64,000 bases of DNA from Bolinopsis microptera (taxonomy: Eukaryota > Ctenophora > Tentaculata > Lobata > Bolinopsidae): assembly GCF_026151205.1 (NCBI RefSeq), contig NC_087076.1, forward strand, positions 6,796,902 to 6,860,901, in the 5' to 3' direction. Below, one piece after another: positions 32,335 to 43,299 of this stretch. The notes under the pieces were generated by a model, which did no database searches, was not told where the DNA came from, and saw only the letters and a list, made by a program, of their open reading frames with translations. The position numbers and the translations under genes were made by a program. Positions within the stretch are counted from its first letter, which is position 1, and the number at the start of each line of letters is the position of its first letter.

Positions 32335-33725
32335 GCGTGTAAATAGCGTTTGTATTATTTTGGCAGTATTCTGATATTACACTTTTACATTCGTTGCTAA
32401 ATTGTAGCTCTCTTATCAGCAGTTTTGTGTGCGCGTTGAATTATCTCTCTGGCTTTGTAGATTTGTATACATTGTTTGTACATTTTCTGTACAACGTGTA
32501 CGATGCCTTTGCCGCTACAGAATGAACACTTGGATATGCTAGATGATGCTATGGTTATGAATGGCCAGTTCCTTACGGAGTATGCGAATCAGATACACAT
32601 GGCAACTAACAGTATTTTCAAGGAGATTAGAAGTAAAATCGGTGCCGAACACAACGATGATGTGCAATTTGACAAACTGAACCAGAGAAGTGTGCCCAGA
32701 GAGAGGTTATCAGAATGGCTAGAGACAGTATGCTGTTTGCTGAACGATTATTGTGGTCCATTGTTACAATCTGCCACAGAAACAGCTACCGACAACAGGG
32801 TGTTCAGGAAAGAAAAAATAGAAGATGCGAATAAGATCATAGAACTGCAAGAGAAGTTACTCTCTAAACAAGAAGAAGATATGACAAAAATCAGTGATCT
32901 GCAGGAGAAGTTAGCTTTGAAGAAGGATGACGAGATTGGAACTGTGAAAAGTGCAGCTCAGAAAGAGATTAAGACCTTTTCGTCTCTGTTGAAAAACACG
33001 TGCAAAAACGCCTTTGCACCGAAGAAAATCCAAGCTGCAGTGAAAAGGGTTGCCCTAGAAGAAGATCGAAGTAAAAGTCTGATTATCTTTGGGATTCCAG
33101 AGACTGAGGAGAACCTGGATGCTAAGGTATCTGGTATTTTGTTGGACCATCTCAACGAAAAACCAAAAATGTTGAGATGTAATAGAGTTGGAAAGGACAC
33201 AAGTGAACGAGTCAGACCAGTTAAATTCACTTTGTCAAGCTCAGATCAAGCTCGTACCATCTTGAGCAAGACTAAGTTATTAAGACATGTAGACGGGTTT
33301 ACTTCTGTTTACATAACTCCTGATAGATCAGCTGCAGACAGAATAGCCTACAAGAAAGTTGTCGTCCAGCTACTCAATAAAAGGACAGCAGAGCCGGACA
33401 AAGTTCACGTAATCAGGAACTTTAGAGTCATTAGCTCGGAGAAGGAGCCTTGAGAGTTTTATATTTTCTATAAGTACAATATTATATGTTTTGATTCATT
33501 GCTTAATTAATTGTTGCTAGGGCCCAATGTTATTGCGGGTGTGGTATTTACTGCACACTACCGTGTTTTGGTTACCCCTCTCTCAATACATAATTAGGGT
33601 TTCGATATTCTGGGATAGTGAAAATTAGGGCTATATCGGTTTTTTCCTTTTATAACTGGGTTTATTTAGAAGCATTCAATTCTGTATAATTATGTATTGT
33701 TTGAAAAGTTTTAGATAAAAAAAAA
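32335..33725 (+). mobile_element. ORF1-only retroelement inserted into the left inverted repeat
   Basis: The left inverted repeat matches the right one up to ACGCGTG (about 32335) and resumes with TGACGTCACGAAGTCCC at 33726. The right end (about 35437-35460) has these two blocks only about 25 bp apart. The intervening 1.39 kb ends in nine A (33717-33725), a short poly(A) tail. It contains one intact ORF (32503-33453) and no reverse transcriptase, so it was presumably mobilised in trans. Confidence 0.6.
32503..33453 (+). CDS. ORF1p-like RNA-binding protein of a non-LTR retrotransposon
   Basis: 316 residues from the ATG at 32503 (MPLPLQNEHLDML), uninterrupted to TGA. The N-terminal half is helical. 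Residues about 105-145 form heptad-like coiled coil (KIIELQEKLLSKQEEDMTKI). The C-terminal half resembles the L1-type RRM plus C-terminal domain: SLIIFGIPETEENL, CNRVGKDTSERVRPVKFTLS, SSDQARTILSKTKLLR, YITPDRSAADRIAYKKVV and RNFRVISSEKEP. ORF1 proteins coat the retrotransposon RNA and act as nucleic-acid chaperones. No ORF2 follows. The gene ends 264 bp before a short A-tail, so it is a non-autonomous copy or a mobilised ORF1 transcript. The intact frame implies recent insertion or selection. Confidence 0.8.
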   Translation: MPLPLQNEHLDMLDDAMVMNGQFLTEYANQIHMATNSIFKEIRSKIGAEHNDDVQFDKLNQRSVPRERLSEWLETVCCLLNDYCGPLLQSATETATDNRVFRKEKIEDANKIIELQEKLLSKQEEDMTKISDLQEKLALKKDDEIGTVKSAAQKEIKTFSSLLKNTCKNAFAPKKIQAAVKRVALEEDRSKSLIIFGIPETEENLDAKVSGILLDHLNEKPKMLRCNRVGKDTSERVRPVKFTLSSSDQARTILSKTKLLRHVDGFTSVYITPDRSAADRIAYKKVVVQLLNKRTAEPDKVHVIRNFRVISSEKEP

Positions 33726-33809
33726 TGACGTCACGAAGTCCCTTGCGCGCGCAGAGGAGCTCGTGAGAATGTATTTTACAGGTAGAAAATGGACATAATA
33801 CAATGTTTT

Positions 33810-34270
33810 TCCCCGAATAACTCGAAAAGTAAGTAATTTAGGGTACATGTTGCTTCATAAGTTGTATATAAACATGGCAATTCTGCACAATTTGCACACA
33901 TTCAAAAACCTTTAGGGCCTTCATAGCCCAATTTACCAGATACCCATAGTTTTGCATGATTTCTGGAACCGAAAATCAGTTTTTCGCCAATAACTAAAAA
34001 AGTAAGCACTTTAAGGCATATGTTTGTTCGTAAGTCATATATTAATATGCCAATTGCGGTTCTTTTGCACCCTGTCTAGTGTCTAAAGACTCTATCACGA
34101 TCCTATCGAAAATGGGCTCAGCACCACGCCCAAAATGGTTTTTGGCGAATTTCTCGAAAAGTAAGGATTTTAGGCCATGTGTTGCTCGATAACTCCTATA
34201 TAATCATGCATATGTGGCTTCGTTTAAGCCTATTTTGAAGTCTCTACGACCTTCAGAAGCAAGGGGTCGG
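33810..34270 (+). repeat. Family S tandem repeat, three diverged units
   Basis: Each unit has CGAA(A/T)A-CTCGAAAAGTAAG-like, then TGTTGCTTCATAAGTTGTAT, ATGGCAATT and a CTACGACCTTCAGAAGC-type end. It is homologous to 23430-23775, although neither locus shares unique flanks. Units differ by about a third of their bases, so the array is old. Confidence 0.6.
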
Positions 34271-34748
34271 TTACGTTATTGGGTCAATATGGGCGTGGTC
34301 CTCCTGGGTTTTCTCCACTGTCAAACAAATGTCTCCAAACGAAAATCGTTTATTCATACCTTCGGGAAGGTCTGTGCAAAGTTTCGTGAGTATCTGAACA
34401 TTTGCAGGTTCATTTCCATAAATGTCCATAAATGACTGGATTACACAACTTTAGAGTTAACTTTAGAGAAACTCATAGTCATTTATCTCAAATTAAGCTG
34501 TTAGTGTCCATGATCAACCTGTGGCGACAATGTTTTACGTGAAATGTAAAAATCAGGAGTAGTATAAAAAGTGTATTTTTAGATTAAAGTGCTAGCTCAT
34601 AGTTTTAGAATTGTATAGTCGTTTAACCATCTAACAATCGATCGTGCCGTATTAATATATGGCCAAAGAATAATAGGATCTTGGAAATTCTATATTTGTT
34701 CAGTGGGTCGATTGACTGAACACGTTTGCACTTGGTATTTAAACTTAC

Positions 34749-35342
34749 CAGTAGTTTATTTATGTTATGTACCGATGATAATGCAATTAGGATAACAGCT
34801 AGGTAAGTATAATTCAAAACTGTAACACACCGCACACCGTACACTCCAATCACTATTACTATTTGGTAGACCGGGTATTTTGGCGGGAATTCTGTTCCCA
34901 CGGCACTGTTCTGATAGAAGCTACTTCTACTAATGGTCCCAGAGGAACGGCCGTAAAGTAGCCAGACTTCTTGTCTCCTGTACTGGCTGACACATGCAGA
35001 TTAAAGTTAGAAATTTCGCTATGCTATAAATATAATTGCTCTCGGAATTGAACAAACTAGCTCCTACTTATCTAGATCCTTTTAAATTCGTTAGAGTTTC
35101 ATGGACTGGGGAAAAATAATCGGTACAGTCTCCCTGCTTGTGTAATTAAGCAATGAAAACAATCCAAAATTATCACATATGACATAAGAACTGTAATAGC
35201 AGAAACTTTCTAACCGTACATTCACCCGCCTCTGTCCAAGAACCTATATCACTGTTTAAAATCATGACGTGAGCACTGTACATCCAATCAGCTATTCCTT
35301 TAGTTAGGATGATAGCCAAAACTATAAGGATTTTGGAGAACT
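34749..35342 (-). CDS. Membrane-protein-like exons inside the inverted-repeat element
   Basis: Two minus-strand islands. 35342-35215: FSKILIVLAIILTKGIADWM and YSAHVMILNSDIGSWTEAGE, ending at the donor TGTACG|GTTAGA. About 34965-34749: PPKYPVYQIVIVIGVYGVRC and VTVLNYTYLAVILIALSS, ending at CTACTG|GTAAGT. Together they hold three hydrophobic segments, suggesting a multi-pass membrane protein. I do not recognise the family, and no start or further exons are identified. If the element boundaries are right, this is either a captured host gene part or a pre-existing gene between two solo repeats. Confidence 0.3.
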
Positions 35343-35616
35343 CGGGTAATAGTCATAATTCTAAAATTTGAGTGAGTAACACGTGTTTTAATGACAACGA
35401 TAAACATTTGCAACGTATTACGCTATGCCAGCGCGCACTGAGGGACTTCGTGACGTCACGAGGCCACAGCTTATTATTGCAATAACACGCGTTACACGTA
35501 CGCTAGAGAGTTGGTTCTTTCGGCGATACGATTCTTTACCAGTTTGTCACAGCTGATTTAAATCTTAGCCAAATTGGAGACTACAAATTTTTCAGTTAAC
35601 TGGTCCTTTAAGGGAA

Positions 35617-36215
35617 ATCTCAAGGCCATCTGTGTTTAAAACTCATTAAATTCAGCACCTCTGGACAGTTCTAAACGACTTTATAACATCTTCTGACAAT
35701 TAAACAATTTATGTGTTCCTCGTTTCACTCAGATTAAAAATTGCGCTTCCTGCCGGAATGAGTTGTGGCTCCTAAAAGGAAAGTTCATAAATATATTATA
35801 AATGCTATTGAGACATTCTTACCAGCTTTCTAGAAAGCTGATGCACTTTTTCTTGTTATCTGTACTACCGTACAGTGTATCGGCTTAATGTTTCGTCTGT
35901 ATTTGCCAGCCGCTTCTTTCAGTCTGTTGTAACTCATTTCTAAGAATATAGCACTTATCACTACATCATATTTTAAGACGCAATGCAATTTAAACGTCAC
36001 GAAAAATTAGAAAATATTCAATCACAAAATTGTGCATAATAGATGGATATAACAGAACTGATCTACATCAGTTAGGTCTTATCGTTTAAAAAAATACATC
36101 TCAAGGCCATCTGCGTTTAAAACTCATTAAATTCAGCACCTCTGGACAGTTCTAAACGACTTTATAACATCTTCTGACAATTAAACAATTTATGTCGTCC
36201 TCGTTTCACTCAGAT
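35617..36215 (+). repeat. 115-bp direct repeat pair
   Basis: 35617-35727 and 36101-36212 are near identical: TCTCAAGGCCATCTG, AACTCATTAAATTCAGCACC, TCTAAACGACTTTATAACAT, CTCGTTTCACTCAGATT. They are 484 bp apart, with non-repeated DNA between. Confidence 0.85.
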
Positions 36216-37313
36216 TTAACAATATACATATAAATATTACTTCTCTACCAATACCCAGGATTCCTAGTACCAACCTAAAACCATGATGCCTTATATCTAC
36301 CTTAACTTTCACGATGATCCGACACACAAACAGTCAAATATTTGCAGCACTAGCAAGAACTCAACTCATGGACTCACCTTCAAATTAATCCTAAGTGACG
36401 GAGGCGGGCTTCTGTTCAAAGAGTTACTCTGATACCTATCTGAATTTAGTCAATGTAAGAATTACTATTACAAAAAATACATCAGTATCATATCTGCCCG
36501 ACCAACCACCCACCCACCCACACAGCCAGTTTTTGAGTAGACTTACAAGTCGTGCTTTGAAGAATCTGAGGGAGACTTAATCCAGCTGAAGCTCCACTCC
36601 TGTGACTATCAATTGAGGGAGCAGCTGCACCTCGTCTCGGACTGTTATAAGGCTGACTTGGGCCAGGTCTTGAAACTCCACGTCTTTGAACAGTTGTGCT
36701 TGCACCATCTGTTCTATTCCCTAGAGAGTTTTGTTGATCGGGTGATAATGATACGAACACGTTGTATTTAAAATGTGATCAAGTTAATACTTTTATCGTT
36801 TAGAGGATGTGATTAGACCTTATATTAGACCTTATATATTTACTCTGCAATTTTGAAATCCAATTAAAATCATTAAATCCAAATTATACAGTTAAGTGGA
36901 CTTTTGAAACAATTATAGGGCGAGTAACCACCGAAATGGCATTTGGATGCGTAACTTACTTTCTCCAACGCACACATCAGAGCAACTTTTGGGAAATTGG
37001 GTATTTGAACATCCATTGTCATGAACGGCCCCGTTGCCGAACACAAAAGTTTTACCTTTCCCAGCTTAAACTTCGATACAGCTTCTGCGAGGTCTCTTAC
37101 CGTCCTAAGCCCGTTGTAGGGCATTGTCTGAAAAAATATCTGTCAAATCAATGTTCCGAATAGTTGTGTATTTATCACGCTTCACTCAGATTAAACAATA
37201 TACATAATACATATACATCACTTCTCAACCAATACCCAGGATTCCTAGTACCAACCTAAAACCATGATGCCTTATATCTACCTTAACTTCCACGATGATC
37301 CGACACACAAACT
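36216..37313 (+). repeat. 115-bp direct repeat pair bracketing minus-strand exon islands
   Basis: 36218-36334 and 37193-37311 share CCAATACCCAGGATTCCTAG, AACCTAAAACCATGATGCCT and CACGATGATCCGACACACAA. The CACTCAGATT word of the preceding repeat family comes directly before each, so the two families are joined units. The exon-like islands 36590-36725 and 36952-37130 sit between them. Confidence 0.85.
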
Positions 37314-39795
37314 TTGATAACAATAACGAAACAATACTTTACTATCAAGACGAATTATGATTCATCTCGAGTGGTTTTACATTTTACAATCCTAAACACC
37401 TCTGCACAATTTCACTGTCATTTTACTGATCTGTGCGCATTCCTGGCATTAATCTCACGAAGTATATATATATTTTCTGTACTCTACTCTGTACAAATGC
37501 CCCTGAGTTCTTTTTGTCTATCTGTCCGCCTACGTGAAAATTATATGAGAAATAGGAAGTTGCATAGTAACCATGGTTACTGTGTTGAACTACTAACTTG
37601 TACTTACTTCACTTACTATAACTTCGGTTGTGACCGATATTTTTGAAAAATATCGGTCGACGATCAGCGAAAACGGTAGAGGAAAGGAAAACGGGCTGTT
37701 GGTGAAATAGCGTTTCAGACTTTCACACAACAGCTCGTACCCAGCATCTACCACTCTCGGAGGAAACGCCCTCGAGTGGTTTATATCCCCCATCTCTGAT
37801 CCAGTGGTGTCCATGGTCAGGACTAGTTGATCAAAGTTCCTGATGAAAAAAGGTTGATTATTTATGTTATTTTTTTACAAAAAATCTGGAAGCAACCACT
37901 GTTTTCACGACTTTGACAATTCACTGTTCACAATTCACTGCTTATACTTTGTGGAAAAAGAAACACGGCCGCAGGTGATCATTAGAAAATGAAATATAGC
38001 AGCAGCGGGCAGCCAGCAAGACCTTTTGTCAATAACTTGTCAAATATACCTGTAGCTGTGTCCTGAGCAGATGTTATAGTAGGCAGCCATCACAAGGTTG
38101 AACCCTACCGTCTCTGTGACGATCCTCGCGGAACCCTGCTCGTCAACCATGTGCTTGAACAAACCACCGTGTTTGTTAGCCTTCTGGTTGATGATGTGTT
38201 GCGAGGTGTTGTAAAGGATCTTCGACCACTTCTTCGTCCGCTTCCCGTTTTCTCGGCTGGTTGGAGGGAGTGCCCACCCAGCGTGCTGTGAGTCCCCTAT
38301 CTTACAGCACTTGCACCACAGGACGTGCACCGCAGTTCCGGTGTTCACTATCTAAAAAAGTATGGTGTTAAACAAGCCTGAGACTTGAGAGTTCGAACTT
38401 CGATTCTTATAATGAATAACGCATTATACATGATGTATAATGTTTGTCCGTTTGTACTTAGTAGTGTACTCGTAGTTTGTACACTGCATTCCACAGTCCA
38501 TGTTGAACAACAAAAAAGAGTGAAACTTGATGAAATTAGGATTAACTAGATATGATTAAGGCTTAGAAGGTATAGAATCACATGTATTTGAATGCAGTCT
38601 GCAGATTTAAGATTTAAGATTACACTGTACAGTGTAATCTTTAAGATATATAATCACATCCAACATTTTATACATAACGCATGACATAGATAGATCGAGA
38701 TTGAAGAAGATTGATGCGTTTTAGCCTCTGCACTTTGCAGCATGCTTAAAATAATGCAAATAAATCATCATAGTAATTAACACATTATACATTAATCATG
38801 ATGTATAATGTTTCAAGCGATAAAAACTGAATACCATTGGTACCAAACCCCTAAAAGATTGCTCAGAATTAAATCAAATTTAAATAAAACTTACGGGTGC
38901 GGTGTTGTTGTGCTTGAAGACAAATCAGAATTCGAGGAGTGAAGCTGAGATCTTAAAACCGACAGCTCATCTGAAGCCCGAATCAAAGTGTTATTTAAAA
39001 GTGTCACGGTCTGTAAATTACTTTTGGCCGTTTGGGTTAATTTACGATGTGTTATGTTTTGACAGACAAATCATCAATCGAGTGACTAAAAGTATAATTA
39101 CCTTTGAGTTGTTGGATGTTAGAATTCTGCTTGTCCCTTGTCCTCAACAGTTCTGCCGTCTCCTCAACAAGTTTGTCAATTGTTTGTTGGTGAATTGCTG
39201 TGTCAGACAGCTGGGATGTTGATGCTTGGGACTCCTCTGCCTCGTTCTGCATCCTTTCCCTGGGTTTTATAAGTTTAATTTAAATAGCAATAAAGACAAA
39301 TTCAAATCTAAAATACATAACATTTGAAAATTCGACATTTTCACGAAGGTACGGAGATTGTGCTTGGAATGGGAATATTCAACCTTATTTTCTGTGTTTC
39401 TCCAGCGTGCTCCAACATAATTGACAGCAATAGGGAATTTCTTTTTAGCGGATCTGAATTGTAAGTCAAATAAAAAACAATGGTACTTTGTCCTGAAATT
39501 ATGAAAAAATGTTATGTATATTTAATTGAATTTGTAAAGTTACTAAATCAAACACTGCATGGCGCACGTGTAGAATATGTGGAGCAGTTCATAGGTGTGA
39601 TGATAGTTTTGGTCATAAACGTGCTGATTGTAGGTAATAGGAATTTAAAAGTTTGATAAAAACCTGTCTCTGTCATATAGACCAGGTCCACTAAATTTCT
39701 GGCAAGTAGCCTTATTACAGGATAGTTCTCTTTCTCCTTCTTCTCCTTTTCTTTCTCCGTCCTCATCTCCTCCAACAGCTGCTGAGCGGCCTCTT
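36952..39795 (-). CDS. Uncharacterised multi-exon gene (partial)
   Basis: Minus-strand islands, 5' to 3'. 39795-39664: EEAAQQLLEEMRTEKEKEKK then RLLARNLVDLVYMTE. 39259-39102: SQASTSQLSDTAIHQQ then KLVEETAELLRTRD, coiled-coil-like. 38351-38050: IVNTGTAVHVLWCKCCKIGD, then TSRENGKRTKKWSKIL and VTETVGFNLVMAAYYNICSG. 37839-37617: NFDQLVLTMDTTGSEMGDIN and HSRAFPPRVVDAGYELLCES. About 37128-36954: TMPYNGLRTVRDLAEAVSKF and VQIPNFPKVALMCALEK. The 38351 and 37839 exons join in phase (AG|G gives Arg) with perfect GT-AG borders. The CkCC cluster suggests metal binding. INHSR.fPP occurs in uncharacterised, hAT-related proteins. Not all phases fit (39795 to 39259), so exons are missing or this is decayed. 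A possible further exon lies at 36725-36590 (Ser/Arg/Gly-rich). It may continue into the 31580-28131 series. Confidence 0.45.
38405..38820. repeat. Small palindromes
   Basis: CATTATACAT-g-ATGTATAATG near 38420-38441, a related ATTATACATTAATCATGATG word at 38784-38810, and a perfect 22-bp palindrome centred on TGTACA at about 38617-38639. These are AT-rich cruciform candidates in the intron between two exon islands. Confidence 0.7.
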
Positions 39796-40218
39796 CTGTA
39801 AAATATGCCAATCAATCAATGTATAATTAAATTTAAATGTGCGATAAAATTTACCGACTCTTCAAAGGAAGATAACCATCGGCCTCAGCACTGCATAAAA
39901 AGTGCATGATGGACTCGCTTCAAAGGTTTTATCTGACTCTGTTTAATCACGAATTCAGTATTGAAGTATAAAGTGAATATTTTTAAGGATAGAAAATAAA
40001 AAGTTCAAAATTATAGAAACCTATTCGTTCCACGTGGGAAGACATTCTAAATAAGTTTTAGTGAGGAGAGAGCCACCTAGTTCATGGAATTCTATACCAA
40101 TGTTTGTAAATAAAATGTAATGTTTAAAAATGAGACATAAAAATAATTTTATGTCTCTTAGACAATATTGAAACTAATTAAATACATGAGGGGACAGGGG
40201 TTCAGTGTACATACGTTG

Positions 40219-40372
40219 GCCGTTATAGGGGTGACTGAAAACTGAACCCAATTGAAACTAGTTCCCACTAACCAATCAGCTTAATTGGTAAGGGTTAAGG
40301 TTAGGGTTAGGGTTAGGGTTAGTCTAAATTGTCTAAATTGGGTTCAGTTGTCCAGTAGCCCGTTATAGATCA
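40219..40372. repeat. Foldback element containing (TTAGGG)n
   Basis: GACTGAAAACTGAACCCAATT at the left is mirrored by AATTGGGTTCAGTTGTCCAG at the right (imperfect inverted repeats of about 30 bp). Between them lies GGTTAAGG plus three to four TTAGGG units (about 40292-40321). TTAGGG is the ancestral metazoan telomere repeat. Confidence 0.8.
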
Positions 40373-42119
40373 GTCACGTAGTGCCTGATTGAGATAATGT
40401 TTTTCTAGCATGACGTACAGCTATCACTAGGAATGTCATGTTAAATTTTTTAGAATGAAAGTTAATGTTCCGCAGTGGCGCAGTTATTTGACAGTTTCAA
40501 TAATCAGATCGAGTCAAGTTGTACTGAATTGTGTTGAATTGAGTTTGGCCAAATTACGTTTGCACTGAAAAATGAGAATACTAGTTTCTCATATGACAGT
40601 GAGCAATTTTTGATCGGTGCAAATGAAATTCAGTTTAGCGAACCCCTCAGATGGAAACAATGTGACTTTGTAAGTTATAAATACACCACTCAGCCGAGGC
40701 AGCACCATGTATTACCAGTCTAGAATGTTGCAATCAAACTACCTACCTAGCTTTAGCCACCCTGGCAACACCAGAGAAGTAATAGTCTCAAAAAAACACC
40801 TATCATGGTAATAACATGGCTCAGTGCCTTTGTCCACATGTGATACATAATATCATGTGAAGTGTTAGGTGGTTCGAATGTATTACTAGTCTACTTAGAA
40901 CGAAAAAACAATAGCAAGTTGTGAATGAATGGGAAAAGCGAGCGACCGATTTCATTCTCGTATCATTTTGCATTTGCGGACGGTTATTCAAATCAATATC
41001 ATTTCCTTTTGTTTGGGAAAGAGAGATACTGGCAGCGGTCCACTCCACCCATGATTATGGGTTTTGGTAAAATATATCTATACATATATATATAGATTAG
41101 ATAAATAGGTATACTAGGGCCTGTCATGATATCATGGATTGCTTAGGTTCCACCTGGATCTGGTAGTCCTCATAATTCTGCGGCCTCTATGTATCGTCAT
41201 CTTGCACAACTCTTTAAGAATCTTGTGGATTTGGCATGTGAAAATTTGCAGCCTTCCAGACATTGATTGGGTTAACGAGGTATCGTACGTCACCTCAAGA
41301 TCGGGTGACAGGGGGCTGACCAGGCCAGAACCCAATTGATTGGGTCTGAGGTCACGTGATTATGAGCCTGAGGTCACGTGACTATGACGTCACCAGACCT
41401 TCCTCTCCGTTTCCCGCTCATTGGACCAGGTGAGCTTGCATGCTTGTGAATGTGGGTGTAAGTATAGCTGTACTGTAGTTTATCCCTAATTAAACCCCTA
41501 TAGAAACCGAAAATTTATTTTCTGGCAGAAAGCTAGAAATTTACCAAAATATCATCATTGTTTTAAATTTATTTTGATGACCATTCCTGTCCTAAAATTG
41601 CACGAGAAATCGATTAAACTTGGTTTCAGAACTCAACAATGCTTCCTTATGCCTCAAAATCCATGTTTTATTGATACAATCAACATCTCGATCCTGTAGT
41701 TCAACTTATTACTTAAAGGGTTCAAGTATAGTTACGCGGTAGACAAACTAAAACAAAATTGTAGGTTTATAACCTACCAAAGTCCATCATCAGTTAGTAA
41801 CAGAGTAGAGATCAGAGCAGAACGAAGGAACATAATTGCTTACGGGAATATTTTCTGAAATATTGTCGACAGGTTAAAATCAATTGCATTTCTGTTACTT
41901 GGGTGTGGGATATAAAGCATTATATGGTAGTTAAAAGCCTACATAATTATACTCTTCACTTGATATGGCTAATGTTTAGCATTATTTATAATCCATTATA
42001 ATGATGTGATCTGAAATTAAGTTAAGCTACAGACGTTTTTTGTGACAATACAAGAAATAATGGTTGAGCTCCTACTTGTGATTCACTTAGGAAATACAAT
42101 ATATCTGATTTATTGTACC
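40373..42119. other. No gene seen
   Basis: AT-rich sequence. 41345-41395 has two tandem TGAGGTCACGTGA(T/C)TATGA units ending in TGACGTCACC. TATATA-rich tracts lie at 41075-41100. No frame with coding character. Confidence 0.35.
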
Positions 42120-43290
42120 TTCACTTCTTCTGCTTTTTCGTTTGCTGTCTGTGCTCTGCGACAGCAATTTGTTGCCCAGACTTCTTATCCTCCCCTACCA
42201 CCTTCTTACCACAGGTTGACATAAGCGCCACTTGCCTCTCAACAGCTTGGTTGTTGTTAACAAATGCTGTTTTGAGAGGCATTCTTATATATGAGATAAT
42301 AGCGGCTCTCGTCAGACCACGTAGCAAGGGGGGTAGGGTTACCCGAGCATACTCCTTCTTTGCTGAGGATAATTGTGTTATTTTTTATTTACATCATGTA
42401 CATTGTACTGAGACTGAAGGAACTATAACTTAACTCGAACACGTTAGTTCTAGAAGTAGTATAATATGTTGAATGAATGATTGATTAAGCTGATCGTTAA
42501 CATATAACACATATTATGCAAAAAAGTATCTTTGATAATAATAATTATTACCGACTCCCGTCTTAAACCACCATCCACAAGAATCCTCCTTGTAGATGGG
42601 GAGCTCAGTGAACTTCCTTGCGGTCATGTCCAAGTCTGGCTTGTAAAAAACCCTCACACGTCGGAAAGTGGCACCTTCTCCTCCCAGTCAAGGATTTTCA
42701 GACAATCGGCCACACCCTCCCTCCGCACATATACATCTTGTTCATCATCGGCTGAAATTCATCATTCAATCAAATTTAAAAGATTTTATAGAAAAGAATA
42801 ATATATCCCAATTACTTAAACTGATTAAGTGTTACGTAGGACACAAAACTGAAAATCTGATGTATATAATTATACAATATTATATATGTTTTCGTATGTT
42901 ATATATAAGTTTCATAAATATTTTAAAGAATACCGGTGTTATATTAAACTAACAATATGATTATAGAGATTCACATTGTGAATTTCACAAAGAATAGATT
43001 CTGATTTTATGGTATTGGTGGTATGCATTATGACACATCATTTAAAGGCTGTGTTATGGCGTTAAATAAATACCTAGTTTAGCGAGAATGACTGATTCAG
43101 GGTGTCCGAAATAGCTGTTATGGCTGATCCTGGCATGGCATAAACAACTTCACGCTCCTTCCGGATCAGTTGTATCTCAGTTGTATCTCAGTGGCGTATT
43201 GCTTGCTCTATCCAGAGCCCTTGCTCCATGGTTAGGTGAATTGTATTGCAGGTGTTTGAACAGGTGCACAGCACCCTGCTTCATGACAAT
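42120..43290 (-). pseudogene. Three decayed exon-like islands
   Basis: Minus strand. About 43290-43090, after TTTACAACAG: IVMKQGAVHLFKHLQYNSPN, then stops around a tandem 11-bp duplication (TTGTATCTCAG twice). After the duplication EIQLIRKEREVVYAMPGSAI is open. About 42755-42545: DDEQDVYVRREGVADCLKIL, a one-base shift, then VFYKPDLDMTARKFTELPIY. 42330-42121: MPLKTAFVNNNQAVERQVAL and KKVVGEDKKSGQQIAVAEHR, open. The islands share strand and order with the 39795-36952 series and could be its 5' part, but indels in two of them argue for a pseudogene. No domain recognised. Confidence 0.35.
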
Positions 43291-43299
43291 CTGTTGTAA

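Larger units (their letters stand above)
32224..35611. mobile_element. 3.39-kb inverted-repeat element with TTAA at both ends
   Basis: Left end TTAAAGGACCAGTTAACTGA (32224 onward) and right end, reverse complemented, the same bases up to 35611. Beyond the 24 exact bases a diverged inverted repeat continues for about 110 bp (GTGACAAA, CTCTCTA, ACGCGTG in both). TTAA duplications are a piggyBac-superfamily signature, but I see no transposase in the interior. Inside are an inserted ORF1-only retroelement (32335-33725), family S tandem repeats (33810-34270) and minus-strand membrane-protein-like exons. It could alternatively be two solo copies of a short element in opposite orientation. Confidence 0.6.

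Noticed and set aside
37640-37665. Hairpin CGATATTTTTGAAAAATATCG as a regulatory element
   Set aside because: It lies inside a well-supported exon island (VDRYFSKIS), so the symmetry is most simply coincidental with coding sequence.
40292-40321. Chromosome end
   Set aside because: Only three or four TTAGGG units, with unique DNA on both sides; interstitial.
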